A stretch of 64,000 nt of DNA from positions 1 through 64,000 of the forward strand of contig JAJZRO010000004.1 of the NCBI GenBank assembly GCA_021802645.1. The letters are read 5' to 3'. This document shows, piece after piece, positions 8,265 through 16,180 of the stretch. The notes beneath the pieces are model-generated. The model saw nothing but the letters and a program-made list of their open reading frames with translations, was not told where the DNA came from and made no database searches. The position numbers were made by a program, and so were the translations under genes. Position 1 is the first letter of the stretch. Each line of letters opens with the position of its first letter. This stretch comes from Deltaproteobacteria bacterium (GTDB lineage Bacteria; Desulfobacterota; Desulfobulbia; Desulfobulbales; Desulfurivibrionaceae).

Positions 8265-8549
8265 ATGGTAACCGCCATCATCCTGCTCAACGTCGAGCGC
8301 AGCCAGATCAACGAGGTGGCGGCGCAGCTCGCCGACACCCCCGGCATCTCCGAGGTCTATTCGGTGAGCGGCACCTACGACCTGGTGGCCCTGGCCCGGG
8401 TCCACTCCAACGAGGAGCTGGCCGAGCTGGTCACCGGCCGCCTGCTGCAACTTCCCGCCATCACCAAGACCGAGACCATGCTCGCCTTCCGCGCTTTCTC
8501 CCGGCACGACCTCGACGCCATGTTCGCCATCGGCCTCGACGGGGCATGA
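8265..8549 (+). CDS. Stand-alone AsnC/Lrp ligand-binding (RAM) domain protein
   Basis: 94 residues consisting only of the alpha-beta RAM fold of Lrp/AsnC regulators. It has the typical EVYSVSGTYDLVALARV strand-helix pattern but no helix-turn-helix, so it cannot bind DNA by itself. Such stand-alone domains bind amino acids or form ring oligomers that modulate partner proteins. Its stop overlaps the next start (ATGA), indicating translational coupling with the DOMON-like gene. Confidence 0.85.
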   Translation: MVTAIILLNVERSQINEVAAQLADTPGISEVYSVSGTYDLVALARVHSNEELAELVTGRLLQLPAITKTETMLAFRAFSRHDLDAMFAIGLDGA

Positions 8550-9082
8550 ACGCCCGTCCCTTTGCGCTGGCGCCCTTTCCCGGCGGGCCGGCGCTGCCGT
8601 TCGGGATTGGCGGCAGGGTGACCCGCCAGGGGGACCGGCTCACCCTGGTCTATGAGCTGGCCGGCGCGGTGACTGGCGTGGCCTGGCCCTCTCCGGCGAC
8701 CGCTCCGGAACGGCGCGATCAGCTCTGGCAGGCGACCTGCGCCGAGTGTTTTGTCGCCCGGCCGGAGGAGGGGGGCTACTGGGAGGCCAACTTCTCGCCA
8801 TCCGGCCACTGGCAGCTCTACCGTTTCGACGACTATCGGCAGGGGATGCGGCCCGCGACCGCCATCGCTGCCCCGACGATCGCCGCCGCCCGAAGCGGCG
8901 ACTCTCTCACCCTTGCCGCCACCCTCGATCTCGGCTCCCTGCTGCCCGCGGAGTCTGCCCTGCTCCTCGGGGTCACCATGGTGGTGCGCACGATGGACGG
9001 CGCCACCAGCTACTGGGCCCTGGCCCATCCCGGCGAAAAGCCGGACTTCCACCACCGCGCCGGCTTCTGCCTCAGCCTGTAA
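8546..9082 (+). CDS. DOMON-like domain protein
   Basis: 178-residue soluble protein. The segments WQATCAECFVA, YWEANFSPSGHWQLYRFDDYR and a C-terminal TSYWALAHPGEKPDFH motif match a small family annotated as DOMON-like. DOMON folds can bind haem or sugars, but no ligand residue can be named here and there is no signal peptide. The frame is open far upstream; the ATG at 8546 was chosen because it overlaps the stop of the RAM-domain gene (ATGA) and homology begins there. Confidence 0.7.
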   Translation: MNARPFALAPFPGGPALPFGIGGRVTRQGDRLTLVYELAGAVTGVAWPSPATAPERRDQLWQATCAECFVARPEEGGYWEANFSPSGHWQLYRFDDYRQGMRPATAIAAPTIAAARSGDSLTLAATLDLGSLLPAESALLLGVTMVVRTMDGATSYWALAHPGEKPDFHHRAGFCLSL

Positions 9083-9124
9083 CGAAGCGGTGCGCGCGCC
9101 AGCCCGATCTGCTATAATCCGACC

Positions 9125-9754
9125 ATGCGAGTCCTCAAAGACCTCTTCGACAACAACCGGCGCTGGGCCGCGCGGATCAAGGCGCAGGACCCCGCGTTCT
9201 TCCAGACCCTCTCGCAGCAGCAATCGCCCCAATATCTGTGGATCGGCTGCGCCGACAGCCGGGTGCCGGCCAACGAGATCGTCGACATGCTGCCCGGCGA
9301 GATCTTTGTCCACCGCAACATCGCCAACGTGGTGGTGCACACCGATCTCAACTGCCTCTCGGTCATCCAGTACGCGGTGGAGGTGCTCAAGGTAAAGCAC
9401 ATCATCGTCTGCGGCCATTACGGCTGCGGCGGCATCCAGGCGGCGCTGGAGAACACCGACCACGGCCTGATCGACAACTGGCTCCGCCATATCCAGGACG
9501 TCTACCGCTATCACCAGGCCGAGGTGGACGCCGCCCCGGACAAGGAGGCGCGGCAACGGTTGCTCTGCGAACTCAACGTGGTGGAGCAGGTGGCCAACGT
9601 CTGCCACACCACCATCGTCCAGAATGCCTGGAAGGCGGGCCAGCAACTCGCGGTGCACGGCTGGATCTACGGCATCGACGACGGCATCCTGAAAGACCTG
9701 AACGTCTGCACCACCGGGCTGGCCGAGATCTCCGCCACCCACCGGTTGCGCTGA
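9125..9754 (+). CDS. can: Beta-class carbonic anhydrase
   Basis: Catalyses the interconversion of CO2 and bicarbonate. At 209 residues it has the complete zinc site: Cys42, Asp44 (with Arg46), His98 and Cys101, at the same numbering as E. coli Can. Residues are in GCADSRVP and CGHYGCGG. Cytosolic, no signal peptide. It supplies bicarbonate for carboxylations and CO2/pH balance. It starts 42 bases after the DOMON-like gene and is followed 16 bases later by the RlmI-like methyltransferase. Confidence 0.95.
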   Translation: MRVLKDLFDNNRRWAARIKAQDPAFFQTLSQQQSPQYLWIGCADSRVPANEIVDMLPGEIFVHRNIANVVVHTDLNCLSVIQYAVEVLKVKHIIVCGHYGCGGIQAALENTDHGLIDNWLRHIQDVYRYHQAEVDAAPDKEARQRLLCELNVVEQVANVCHTTIVQNAWKAGQQLAVHGWIYGIDDGILKDLNVCTTGLAEISATHRLR

Positions 9755-9770
9755 CCCGAGGCTCGAACCC

Positions 9771-10952
9771 ATGGCCATAGTCACCCTCAAGAAGGGGCGC
9801 GACAAGTCGGTGCGCCACCGCCATCCCTGGATCTTTTCCGGCGCCATCGCCAGGGTGGAGGGCGACCCCGCCCCTGGCGCCACCGTGGCGGTGCAGGCGG
9901 CCGACGGCTCTCCCTTGGGCTGGGGCGCCTGGTCGCCGGCCTCGCAGATCACCGTGCGCCTCTGGTCCACCGACCCAGGGACGGTGATCGACGAATCCTT
10001 TTTCCGCGCCAAGCTCACCCAGGCCATCGCCTCGCGGCCGCCGCTCAATGAGGACGACAATGGTCAGCGCTTGGTGAACGGCGAGCCCGACGGCCTGCCG
10101 GGGCTGATCGTGGACCGCTACGCCGATTTCCTGGTTTGCCAGATCTTTGCCGTCGGGGCGGAATACTGGAAAGAAACCGTCGTTGCCCTGCTCCAGGAGC
10201 TGACCGGCTGCACCGGCATCTACGAGCGCTCCGAGGCCGAGGTGCGGGACAAGGAGGGGCTGCCCCGCTGCTGCGGCCGGCTGGCCGGGGCCGAGCCGCC
10301 GCCCTTGATCGAGATCAGCGAGGGCGGCTTCCGCTACCTGGTGGATATCCGCCAGGGCCACAAGACCGGCTTCTACCTCGACCAGCGCGACAACCGCGCC
10401 CGGGTGGCCCGCTACTGCCGGGATGCCTCGGTGCTGAACTGTTTCGCCTATTCCGGCGGCTTTGCGGTGGCGGCCCTAGGCCATGGCGCCCAGTCGGTGG
10501 AAAACATCGACACCTCGGCCGACGCCCTGGCGTTGGCGCGGCAGAATATCGCCCTCAACGGCTTTGCTCCGGACCGTGCCCAGTTCACCGACGGCGATGT
10601 CTTCCGGGTGCTGCGCCGCTATGCGGAGGAGGGGCGGACCTTCGACGTGGTGGTCCTCGACCCGCCCAAGTTCATCGAGTCGCGCCGCCACCTGGAGCGG
10701 GCCAGCCGCGGCTACAAGGACATCAACCTCCTCGCCTTCCGGTTGCTTGCGGCGGGCGGCATCCTCGCCACCTTCTCCTGTTCCGGCCTCATGGACCGCG
10801 ACCTTTTCGAGCGCACCGTGGCCTATGCGGCGCTCGACGCCGGCCGCGAGGCGCGGGTGCTGGAATGGCTCGACCAGGCCGCCGACCACCCGGCCGCCCT
10901 CCACTTTCCGGAGGGCAAATATTTGAAGGGGCTCCTCTGCCGGGCATGGTAA
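9771..10952 (+). CDS. RlmI/RlmK-like class I rRNA methyltransferase
   Basis: 393 residues. An N-terminal PUA domain (about 1-75, with HPWIFSGAI) is followed by a THUMP-like/EEHEE segment and a Rossmann methyltransferase core with VLNCFAYSGGFAVAA (motif I, about 222) and VVLDPPKF (motif IV, about 297). The C-terminal FSCSGLMDRD lies in the region that carries the family's cysteine motif. The family contains the 23S rRNA m5C1962 methyltransferase RlmI; the precise target here is inferred. A very short zinc-ribbon gene starts one base after the stop. Confidence 0.88.
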   Translation: MAIVTLKKGRDKSVRHRHPWIFSGAIARVEGDPAPGATVAVQAADGSPLGWGAWSPASQITVRLWSTDPGTVIDESFFRAKLTQAIASRPPLNEDDNGQRLVNGEPDGLPGLIVDRYADFLVCQIFAVGAEYWKETVVALLQELTGCTGIYERSEAEVRDKEGLPRCCGRLAGAEPPPLIEISEGGFRYLVDIRQGHKTGFYLDQRDNRARVARYCRDASVLNCFAYSGGFAVAALGHGAQSVENIDTSADALALARQNIALNGFAPDRAQFTDGDVFRVLRRYAEEGRTFDVVVLDPPKFIESRRHLERASRGYKDINLLAFRLLAAGGILATFSCSGLMDRDLFERTVAYAALDAGREARVLEWLDQAADHPAALHFPEGKYLKGLLCRAW

Positions 10953-10953
10953 A

Positions 10954-11133
10954 ATGAAGCCGGAAGCGCCAAGCAACCCCCCGCAGCAAAACCGCCCGCC
11001 CGAGGCAGCCTGCGCCCGTTGCGGCCGCCTCTTCCCGCTGGCCCAGCTCCACTGGCGGCATGGCGAGTTGCTCTGCGACTTTTGCTGGCAGGAAGAAGAA
11101 AGCTGCGGCTGCGACGACGACCCGGCCGACTAA
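10954..11133 (+). CDS. Small cysteine-rich zinc-ribbon protein, 59 aa
   Basis: ATG one base after the methyltransferase stop, ending TAA at 11131-11133. The 59-residue product has CARCGR near residue 20, CDFCWQEEE near 41, then CGC at 51-53 and an acidic tail. The two CxxC pairs 18 residues apart resemble a zinc ribbon. It has no own promoter space and is likely translationally coupled to the upstream gene. Function unknown; RNA or protein binding alongside the rRNA methyltransferase is a guess from position only. Confidence 0.6.
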   Translation: MKPEAPSNPPQQNRPPEAACARCGRLFPLAQLHWRHGELLCDFCWQEEESCGCDDDPAD

Positions 11134-11174
11134 TCGACTCGCGCGCGCCGCGAACCACGGCAAGGAGGACCCCC

Positions 11175-11918
11175 ATGGCAAAACATCCGCGCATCGCCCT
11201 GGTCACCGGGGCCAACAAGGGGCTGGGCTTCGAGACCTGCCGCCAGCTCGGCCGCCAGGGCATCATCGTGCTGCTCGCCGCCCGCAACCGGGCGCTGGGC
11301 GAGGGTGCCACCGCCCAGCTCCGGGAAGAGGGACTCGACGTCCACTTCGTCGTCCTCGACGTCACCAACTCCGACCAGATCCACGAGGCGCGCCTTCAGA
11401 TGGAAAAGCACTACGGCCACCTCGACATCCTGGTCAACAACGCCGGCACCATCAGCCCGGAAGAAACGCTCTTCGGCAACAGCACCGCCACCATCGCGCC
11501 GGAGATCCTGCGCCGCACCTTTGACGTCAACTTCTTCGGCCTGGTGGAACTGACCCAGGCCCTGCTGCCGCTCCTCAAGAAAAGCCCGGCCGGTCGCATC
11601 GTCAATGTCGCCAGCATCCTCGGCTCGCTCACCGTGCACAGCGACCCGGCCTCGGACTTCGCGGCCATCAAACCCTTTGCCTACGATGCCTCGAAGACCG
11701 CGGTCAACCAGTTTACCATCCATCTGGCCGCGGCGCTGGCCGACACCCCGATCAAGGTGAACTCCGCCCACCCCGGCTGGGTGCGCACCGACCTCGGCGG
11801 CAACGAGGCGCCGATGGAGGTGGCCGAGGGGGCAAAGACCGCGATCTGGCTGGCCACCCTCGGGCCGGATGGTCCCACCGGCGGCTTCTTCCACGGCACG
11901 GAGCGGCTGCCCTGGTAA
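11175..11918 (+). CDS. Short-chain dehydrogenase/reductase
   Basis: 247-residue SDR oxidoreductase. The NAD(P)-binding TGANKGLG motif is near residue 10, NNAG near 90, a catalytic Ser in the VNVASILG segment, and YDASK supplies the catalytic Tyr and Lys. A strong aaggagg site lies 7 bases before the ATG. Resembles carbonyl reductase-type SDRs; the substrate is not predictable. It starts 41 bases after the zinc-ribbon gene and nearly abuts the following small gene. Confidence 0.9.
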   Translation: MAKHPRIALVTGANKGLGFETCRQLGRQGIIVLLAARNRALGEGATAQLREEGLDVHFVVLDVTNSDQIHEARLQMEKHYGHLDILVNNAGTISPEETLFGNSTATIAPEILRRTFDVNFFGLVELTQALLPLLKKSPAGRIVNVASILGSLTVHSDPASDFAAIKPFAYDASKTAVNQFTIHLAAALADTPIKVNSAHPGWVRTDLGGNEAPMEVAEGAKTAIWLATLGPDGPTGGFFHGTERLPW

Positions 11919-11919
11919 C

Positions 11920-12123
11920 ATGGCCTTCCTCCTCGTTACCTGCGACCACGAGGTCTTTTCCGCCGCCGCCTTTGCAATGGCGCAGCTCCTCTCCGCAGAG
12001 GGGATCGACTACTCCTTTCTGGTCCGTCCCGAAACCCCCTTTTTCAGCCGCGCCGCGGTGCGGGCGGCGGTGGCGGCGGGGCTCGGCATCCCGCCCGACG
12101 ACGTGCTGCTGGAGGAGGTCTAG
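11920..12123 (+). CDS. Small hypothetical protein, 67 aa
   Basis: Starts one base after the SDR stop and ends 3 bases before the FAD oxidoreductase start, so it fits snugly within the operon. The product has one CDHE motif near the start and a predicted mixed alpha/beta content with an acidic C-terminal end. No recognised domain. Spacing and codon usage matching the neighbours are the main support. Confidence 0.55.
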   Translation: MAFLLVTCDHEVFSAAAFAMAQLLSAEGIDYSFLVRPETPFFSRAAVRAAVAAGLGIPPDDVLLEEV

Positions 12124-12126
12124 CCG

Positions 12127-13218
12127 GTGCGGCCGGTGACCATTCTCGGCGCCGGTCCGGCGGGACTCACCGCGGCCATTACCCTGGCGAAAGCGGGCTG
12201 GCCGGTCACGGTCTACGAGCGACGCGCGACGGTGGGCCACCATGGCAACGGCGACCTGCAGGGGCTGGAAAACTGGGCGGACGCCGACGACGCCCTCGCC
12301 CTCTTCCGCGCCTGCGGGCTGGCCATCAACTTCGCCGCCACCCCCTTCCGCGAATTGACCGTCTTGGCCGGCCGCGACGACGAACACCTCTTCCAGTGCG
12401 AACGGCCCGCCTTCTATCTGGTCCGTCGTGGCAAGGAGCCCGCATGCCTCGACCACGGCCTGGCCGAACAGGCGCTGGCCAGCGGGGTCGTTATCCGCTG
12501 CAACGAGACCGTGGCGCCGGCCGCGGCGGACATCCTCGCCACCGGCACCCTCCATCGCCACCATTTCGCCGTGGCCATGGGCGAAACCTTCCGCACCGAT
12601 CATGCCGACTTGGCCTGCGGCCTCTTGGACGACGAGGCCGCGGCAAAGGGGTATGCCTATCTGCTGGTGGCCGGCGGCCACGGCTGCCTCTGCACCGTCT
12701 TTTTCGACCACTTCGACCAGCTGGCGGCGGGTTACGAGGTAAGCCGGCAACGGTTGCTGGCCCGTTTTCCGCTGTCGATGACGGCGCCGCGCCCCTTCGG
12801 CGGGGTGGGCGGCTTTCTGCTGGAGAACTGCTTTGTCGAGAAGGGGCGGCTCCGGGTCGGTGAGGCGGCCGGTCTTCAGGATCTGCTCTGGGGCTTCGGC
12901 ATCAAGAGCGCCGTGGCCTCGGGCTGTCTCGCCGCCCAAAGCCTCATCGACAACACCGACTATGCCGTCGCCGCCCAGGCCCGCTTTGCCGGCCGGCAGC
13001 AGGCCAGCCTGGTCAACCGCTATCTCTGGGAGCGCTTTGCCGGGGCCGACTATGCCGCCTTTCTGCGCCGCGTCCGTCGGGCGGCCGATCCCCTGGCCTG
13101 GCTCGGTTCATTTTATAATTTGAATCGGGTGCATCGCGTGGTATACCCATTCGCAGTGGCGGCGCTGGAGAAGCGCTACCGACTGACCCCCACCGGAGCA
13201 CCGAACGAGAGACCATGA
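12127..13218 (+). CDS. FAD-dependent oxidoreductase (geranylgeranyl-reductase-like)
   Basis: 363 residues beginning at GTG. The N-terminal dinucleotide motif ILGAGPAGLTAA followed by an acidic VYER segment binds FAD. A second FAD motif (RVGEAAGLQDLLWGFGIKSAV, about residues 240-260) is typical of the p-hydroxybenzoate hydroxylase / geranylgeranyl reductase superfamily. It may reduce or hydroxylate a lipid-like substrate, but this is not provable. It is followed by an ATGA overlap with the next gene. Confidence 0.85.
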   Translation: MRPVTILGAGPAGLTAAITLAKAGWPVTVYERRATVGHHGNGDLQGLENWADADDALALFRACGLAINFAATPFRELTVLAGRDDEHLFQCERPAFYLVRRGKEPACLDHGLAEQALASGVVIRCNETVAPAAADILATGTLHRHHFAVAMGETFRTDHADLACGLLDDEAAAKGYAYLLVAGGHGCLCTVFFDHFDQLAAGYEVSRQRLLARFPLSMTAPRPFGGVGGFLLENCFVEKGRLRVGEAAGLQDLLWGFGIKSAVASGCLAAQSLIDNTDYAVAAQARFAGRQQASLVNRYLWERFAGADYAAFLRRVRRAADPLAWLGSFYNLNRVHRVVYPFAVAALEKRYRLTPTGAPNERP

Positions 13219-13433
13219 GCTTTTCCACGGAAGACGACGCACGGCGGGCCATCGACGGCTGGCGGCAGGAGCCGGCCATGGCCCAGCGCAAAGAAATCCA
13301 GCTCGCCATCGAATCATTGGAATTGAGCCAGATGTACTACGAACAAAAAGGCAACGAAAATGGTATCGCCCGGGCCGGCCGCTGCATCGCGCTGCTCCGC
13401 GATCGGCTGGCGGAACTCGCCTCCTCATCCTAA
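13215..13433 (+). CDS. Small helical hypothetical protein, 72 aa
   Basis: Its ATG overlaps the preceding stop (ATGA). The product is charged, predicted all-alpha, and contains no cysteines. No known domain. The overlap and compact operon position argue that it is translated together with the FAD oxidoreductase. Confidence 0.55.
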   Translation: MSFSTEDDARRAIDGWRQEPAMAQRKEIQLAIESLELSQMYYEQKGNENGIARAGRCIALLRDRLAELASSS

Positions 13434-13450
13434 ACCAAGGACCATCAATC

Positions 13451-14152
13451 ATGTCGCCTGTCCCCACCCGCTTTGGCGCCGCTGTCCAGCTCTGTCGCCG
13501 TTCTCCGTTGCTGCTGCTCGCCCTCCTGCTCCTGCTCGGCACGGGTTGCAGCAAAAAACCGACCGGCCCGCCCGATGCCGGCGGCCTCGCCAACGGCGTC
13601 TACACCAACACCTTCTTCAATTTCAAGATGACCCTGCCGACCCGGTGGTATTCGCTCACCAAAAAAGGGCTCGCCGCCAAGGAGGCCTGGTCCGAGGAGG
13701 TCTTCCGCAGCCAGCAGGGGGGGCAACCGCAGTCGCCCGCCGCCACCCCGCCGGCCGCGCCGGAACGAACTTCCTACAACCTTTTCATGGTGTCGCAGCT
13801 CCAGCCCGACACCACCGGCACCTTCAACCCCTCCCTGAGCTGTGTCGCCGAGCGGGTCGCCCACCTATCGCAGCCCATTACCGCCGCCGACTTTTTGGCC
13901 AGAATCAAAACCATCCTCAGCGAGTCCCGCAGCTTCACGGCCTCCTTCACTGGCGAGCCTGACGTCGTTGCGCTGGGCGGCCAGAGCTTTTCGCATCTCC
14001 GCGCCAACCTCACCGTCGGCCCGATGGTGATCACCCAGGAGTATTACGCCCTGGCCGCCAACGGCTACATCCTGGCCCTGGTGAAAAGCTATCAAACCCA
14101 GGAACAGGGCGCGATTCTGGAAGAGAGTCTGCGGAGCCTGCGCTTTTTATGA
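13451..14152 (+). CDS. Lipoprotein with unknown body
   Basis: 233 residues with a leucine-rich signal peptide and a lipobox (LGTGC, Cys33), so anchored in the inner or outer membrane. The mature part starts with a Ser/Lys/Pro-rich tether and continues as a mixed alpha/beta domain of about 170 residues with no motif I recognise (starting near TNTFFNFKMTLPTRWYSL, reminiscent of PsbP-like or DcrB-like fold leaders). Function unknown. Its stop overlaps the start of the next small membrane gene. Confidence 0.7.
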   Translation: MSPVPTRFGAAVQLCRRSPLLLLALLLLLGTGCSKKPTGPPDAGGLANGVYTNTFFNFKMTLPTRWYSLTKKGLAAKEAWSEEVFRSQQGGQPQSPAATPPAAPERTSYNLFMVSQLQPDTTGTFNPSLSCVAERVAHLSQPITAADFLARIKTILSESRSFTASFTGEPDVVALGGQSFSHLRANLTVGPMVITQEYYALAANGYILALVKSYQTQEQGAILEESLRSLRFL

Positions 14153-14349
14153 GCTTCCCCGCCCTGACCGGCATCGCCCTCGGCGCTCTCGGGGCCCTGA
14201 TCTCCGTGTTGTTCTGGACCCCGCTGGTCAACCGCCGGCGCCTCCGGGAACTGCTCGGCCCCCGCTACCGGGTGATGTACTTCATCTATACGGCAAACGG
14301 GCCGCTGCTGCTCCTCCTCGGCCTGATCCTGTTCTTCCGCTTCGGATGA
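14149..14349 (+). CDS. Small membrane protein, 66 aa, two predicted TM segments
   Basis: ATGA overlap with the lipoprotein stop implies coupling. Two hydrophobic segments (about 8-25 and 45-63) are separated by a basic loop (NRRRLRELLGPRYR). No family known. It could assist or be a partner of the preceding lipoprotein. Confidence 0.6.
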   Translation: MSFPALTGIALGALGALISVLFWTPLVNRRRLRELLGPRYRVMYFIYTANGPLLLLLGLILFFRFG

Positions 14350-14383
14350 TACCCGCACCCTTACGCAATCACGAGGAACCCTT

Positions 14384-14875
14384 ATGAGTGAACAAGGCTT
14401 TGGCTGGAGCGACGACCTGGGCATGCCCCTGCTCGCCAAGATGAAGGCAGACCTCAAGGCTGCCATGCTGGCCAAGAACGAGGCGGTCAAAGGCGCCATC
14501 CGGGTGATCATGAGCGAATTCCCCACCAAGCTCACGGTGCCCATCACCCTGGAGGGCGGCAAGAAGAGCAACCGCCCCAAGCGGGAGGAGGAGATCACCA
14601 ACGACGACGTGATCGGCATCATCCAGGGGCTGGTCAAGTCGGAGAAGCAGACCCTGGAGCTGAAGAAGGAGGCAACCTCGGACTACCTCCAGGTGCTGGA
14701 GTCCTATCTGCCGCAAAAGGCCTCCGAGGAGGAGATCGCCGCCTGGGTGAAGGCCAACGTCGATCTGACCCAGTTCAGGGCGCCGATGCAGGCCATGGGC
14801 GCCATCATGAAGCACTTCGGCAAGACGGCGGACGGCAACCTGGTGAAGAAGGTGCTGGGGAGCCTGGCCGGGTGA
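14384..14875 (+). CDS. GatB/YqeY domain protein
   Basis: 163 residues, the usual length of the YqeY family, related to the C-terminal tRNA-binding domain of GatB. Family hallmarks are VKGAIRVIMSEF in the first third, EEITNDDVIGIIQGLVK, and the C-terminal ASEEEIAAWV plus MGAIMKHFG. Its molecular role is not established, though a tRNA amidotransferase-related function is inferred from the domain. Stop overlaps the next gene's GTG. Confidence 0.9.
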   Translation: MSEQGFGWSDDLGMPLLAKMKADLKAAMLAKNEAVKGAIRVIMSEFPTKLTVPITLEGGKKSNRPKREEEITNDDVIGIIQGLVKSEKQTLELKKEATSDYLQVLESYLPQKASEEEIAAWVKANVDLTQFRAPMQAMGAIMKHFGKTADGNLVKKVLGSLAG

Positions 14876-15360
14876 GCGAGACCGAACCCTGTCCCTGCGG
14901 CAGCGGCCAGGCGTATGCCCGCTGCTGCTGTCCGTTTGTGGAGGGTGGAGAACCCGCCCCCACCGCCGAGGCGCTGATGCGTTCCCGCTACACCGCCTAT
15001 GCCCGGCGGCAGGTGCCCTATCTGCTGGCGAGCTGGCATCCTTCCACCCGGCCCGCGCGGCTGGAGTTGGAAGAGGAGCTTCGCTGGCAGGGGCTTACCG
15101 TACTGGCCACCGCCAAGGGGGGACCGGCGGACGTGGACGGCATCGTGGAGTTTGAGGCCGTCTTCGCCTTCCAGGGCCATCAGCAAAGGCTCCGGGAACG
15201 CAGCCGCTTTGTCCATGAGGCGGGGCAATGGTTCTATGTGGAGGGGGTCGAGCTGCCCGCCACCAGCGCCAAGACCGGCCGCAACGAGCCCTGCCCCTGC
15301 GGCAGCGGCAAGAAGCACAAGAAGTGCTGCCTCGGCAAGGCGGATCCCCCCGCCGCCTGA
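14872..15360 (+). CDS. YchJ family protein with SEC-C zinc motif
   Basis: 162 residues from a GTG that overlaps the YqeY stop (GTGA). Two short cysteine motifs, an N-terminal CPCGSGQAYARCC and a C-terminal CPCGSGKKHKKCC, bracket the middle NTF2-like domain (LMRSRYTAYARRQVPYLL). SEC-C motifs bind zinc; the C-terminal one resembles the SecA SecB-binding motif. Family function unknown. Confidence 0.92.
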   Translation: MSETEPCPCGSGQAYARCCCPFVEGGEPAPTAEALMRSRYTAYARRQVPYLLASWHPSTRPARLELEEELRWQGLTVLATAKGGPADVDGIVEFEAVFAFQGHQQRLRERSRFVHEAGQWFYVEGVELPATSAKTGRNEPCPCGSGKKHKKCCLGKADPPAA

Positions 15361-15506
15361 ACCTCCTCATTCGCCAAGACTTGCCCCCACCCACCTCCTT
15401 TCCTGTCAAAACCCGGCTCCGCGATATGATCTAGATCGTGAGGGTTGCGCTGGTGTATAATCACGCAGGGTTCTATCCATTCTCAACACACCAAGGGGGA
15501 AACCGT

Positions 15507-16097
15507 ATGCACAAGAAATTCTGTGTGGTCGGGGTGATGGCAGTGATGATGCTGGCTGGCTGCAAGCCGGCCGAGAAGCAGGCGGAGGCGCCGCTGACGA
15601 CGCCGGCCCCGGTCGAGCAGGCTGTGCAGAAGACGCAAGAGACGGCTGGCACGGTGGCGAAGCAGACGGAAAAGGCTGCCACCACGGTGGAGGAAAAGGC
15701 CGCGGTGGTGGCGAAAAAAGGTGAAAAAGCGGCCGCCGTGGTAGAGGAAAAGGCCGTGGCCGTGGCAAAAAAAGGTGAAAAGGCGGCCGCCGTGGTAGAG
15801 AAAAAGGCCGTGGCCGTGGCGAAAAAAGGGGAAAAAGAGGCCGCCGAGATCAAGGCGAAGGCCGAGAAGGCGCTGGGTCCGCCGGAAACCGTGACCCTCG
15901 ACAACAAGCAGGGCACGATCGTCCTGCCCCACAAAAAACACGCCGAGGCCTTCGGTTGCGCCGCCTGCCACGGCGACAAGACGCCCGGCCCCTTCACCCT
16001 GGGCAAGGAGAAGGGCCACGCCCTCTGCCAGGGGTGCCACAAGCAGAAGCAGGCCGGCCCCACCAGCTGCCCCAAATGCCACCAAAAAAAGGGCTGA
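15507..16097 (+). CDS. Lipid-anchored triheme cytochrome c (class III / c7-like) with Lys-Ala repeat tether
   Basis: 196 residues. Signal peptide and lipobox (LAGC, Cys19) imply outer- or periplasm-facing lipidation. Residues about 40-140 are a low-complexity tether of EKAAAVVEEKAVAVAKKG repeats, predicted helical. The C-terminal domain has three CxxCH haem sites at 151-155, 174-178 and 188-192, plus upstream histidines (PHKKH and KGH) that could be distal ligands. This suggests an electron-transfer tether in the periplasm or on the membrane surface. The ATG at 15507 follows aagggggaaac. Confidence 0.88.
   Translation: MHKKFCVVGVMAVMMLAGCKPAEKQAEAPLTTPAPVEQAVQKTQETAGTVAKQTEKAATTVEEKAAVVAKKGEKAAAVVEEKAVAVAKKGEKAAAVVEKKAVAVAKKGEKEAAEIKAKAEKALGPPETVTLDNKQGTIVLPHKKHAEAFGCAACHGDKTPGPFTLGKEKGHALCQGCHKQKQAGPTSCPKCHQKKG
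15690..15845 (+). repeat. In-frame tandem repeat within the cytochrome gene
   Basis: About 2.7 copies of a roughly 54-bp unit encode the 18-residue EKAAAVVEEKAVAVAKKG-type repeat of the lipoprotein tether. Copies differ by only a few bases. Length may vary between strains by slippage or recombination. Confidence 0.8.
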
Positions 16098-16136
16098 TCG
16101 TCTCGCGGCGAACGCCCTTTCCATGATGCACCCTGC

Positions 16137-16174
16137 GGGGCAGATTCCGCGCACCTGGAATCTGCCCCTTGTTT
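16137..16174. terminator. Bidirectional terminator between the cytochrome gene and ftsH
   Basis: A perfect 12-bp stem (ggggcagattcc at 16137-16148, ggaatctgcccc at 16157-16168) with an 8-base loop is followed by ttgttt. It lies just beyond the stop codons of two convergent genes, so it may serve both strands. Confidence 0.75.
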
Positions 16175-16180
16175 GCGCGG

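Noticed and set aside
9113-9118. tataat box just before the carbonic anhydrase gene
   Set aside because: It is only 7 bases from the start codon with no -35 support; spacing is unlike a standard promoter.
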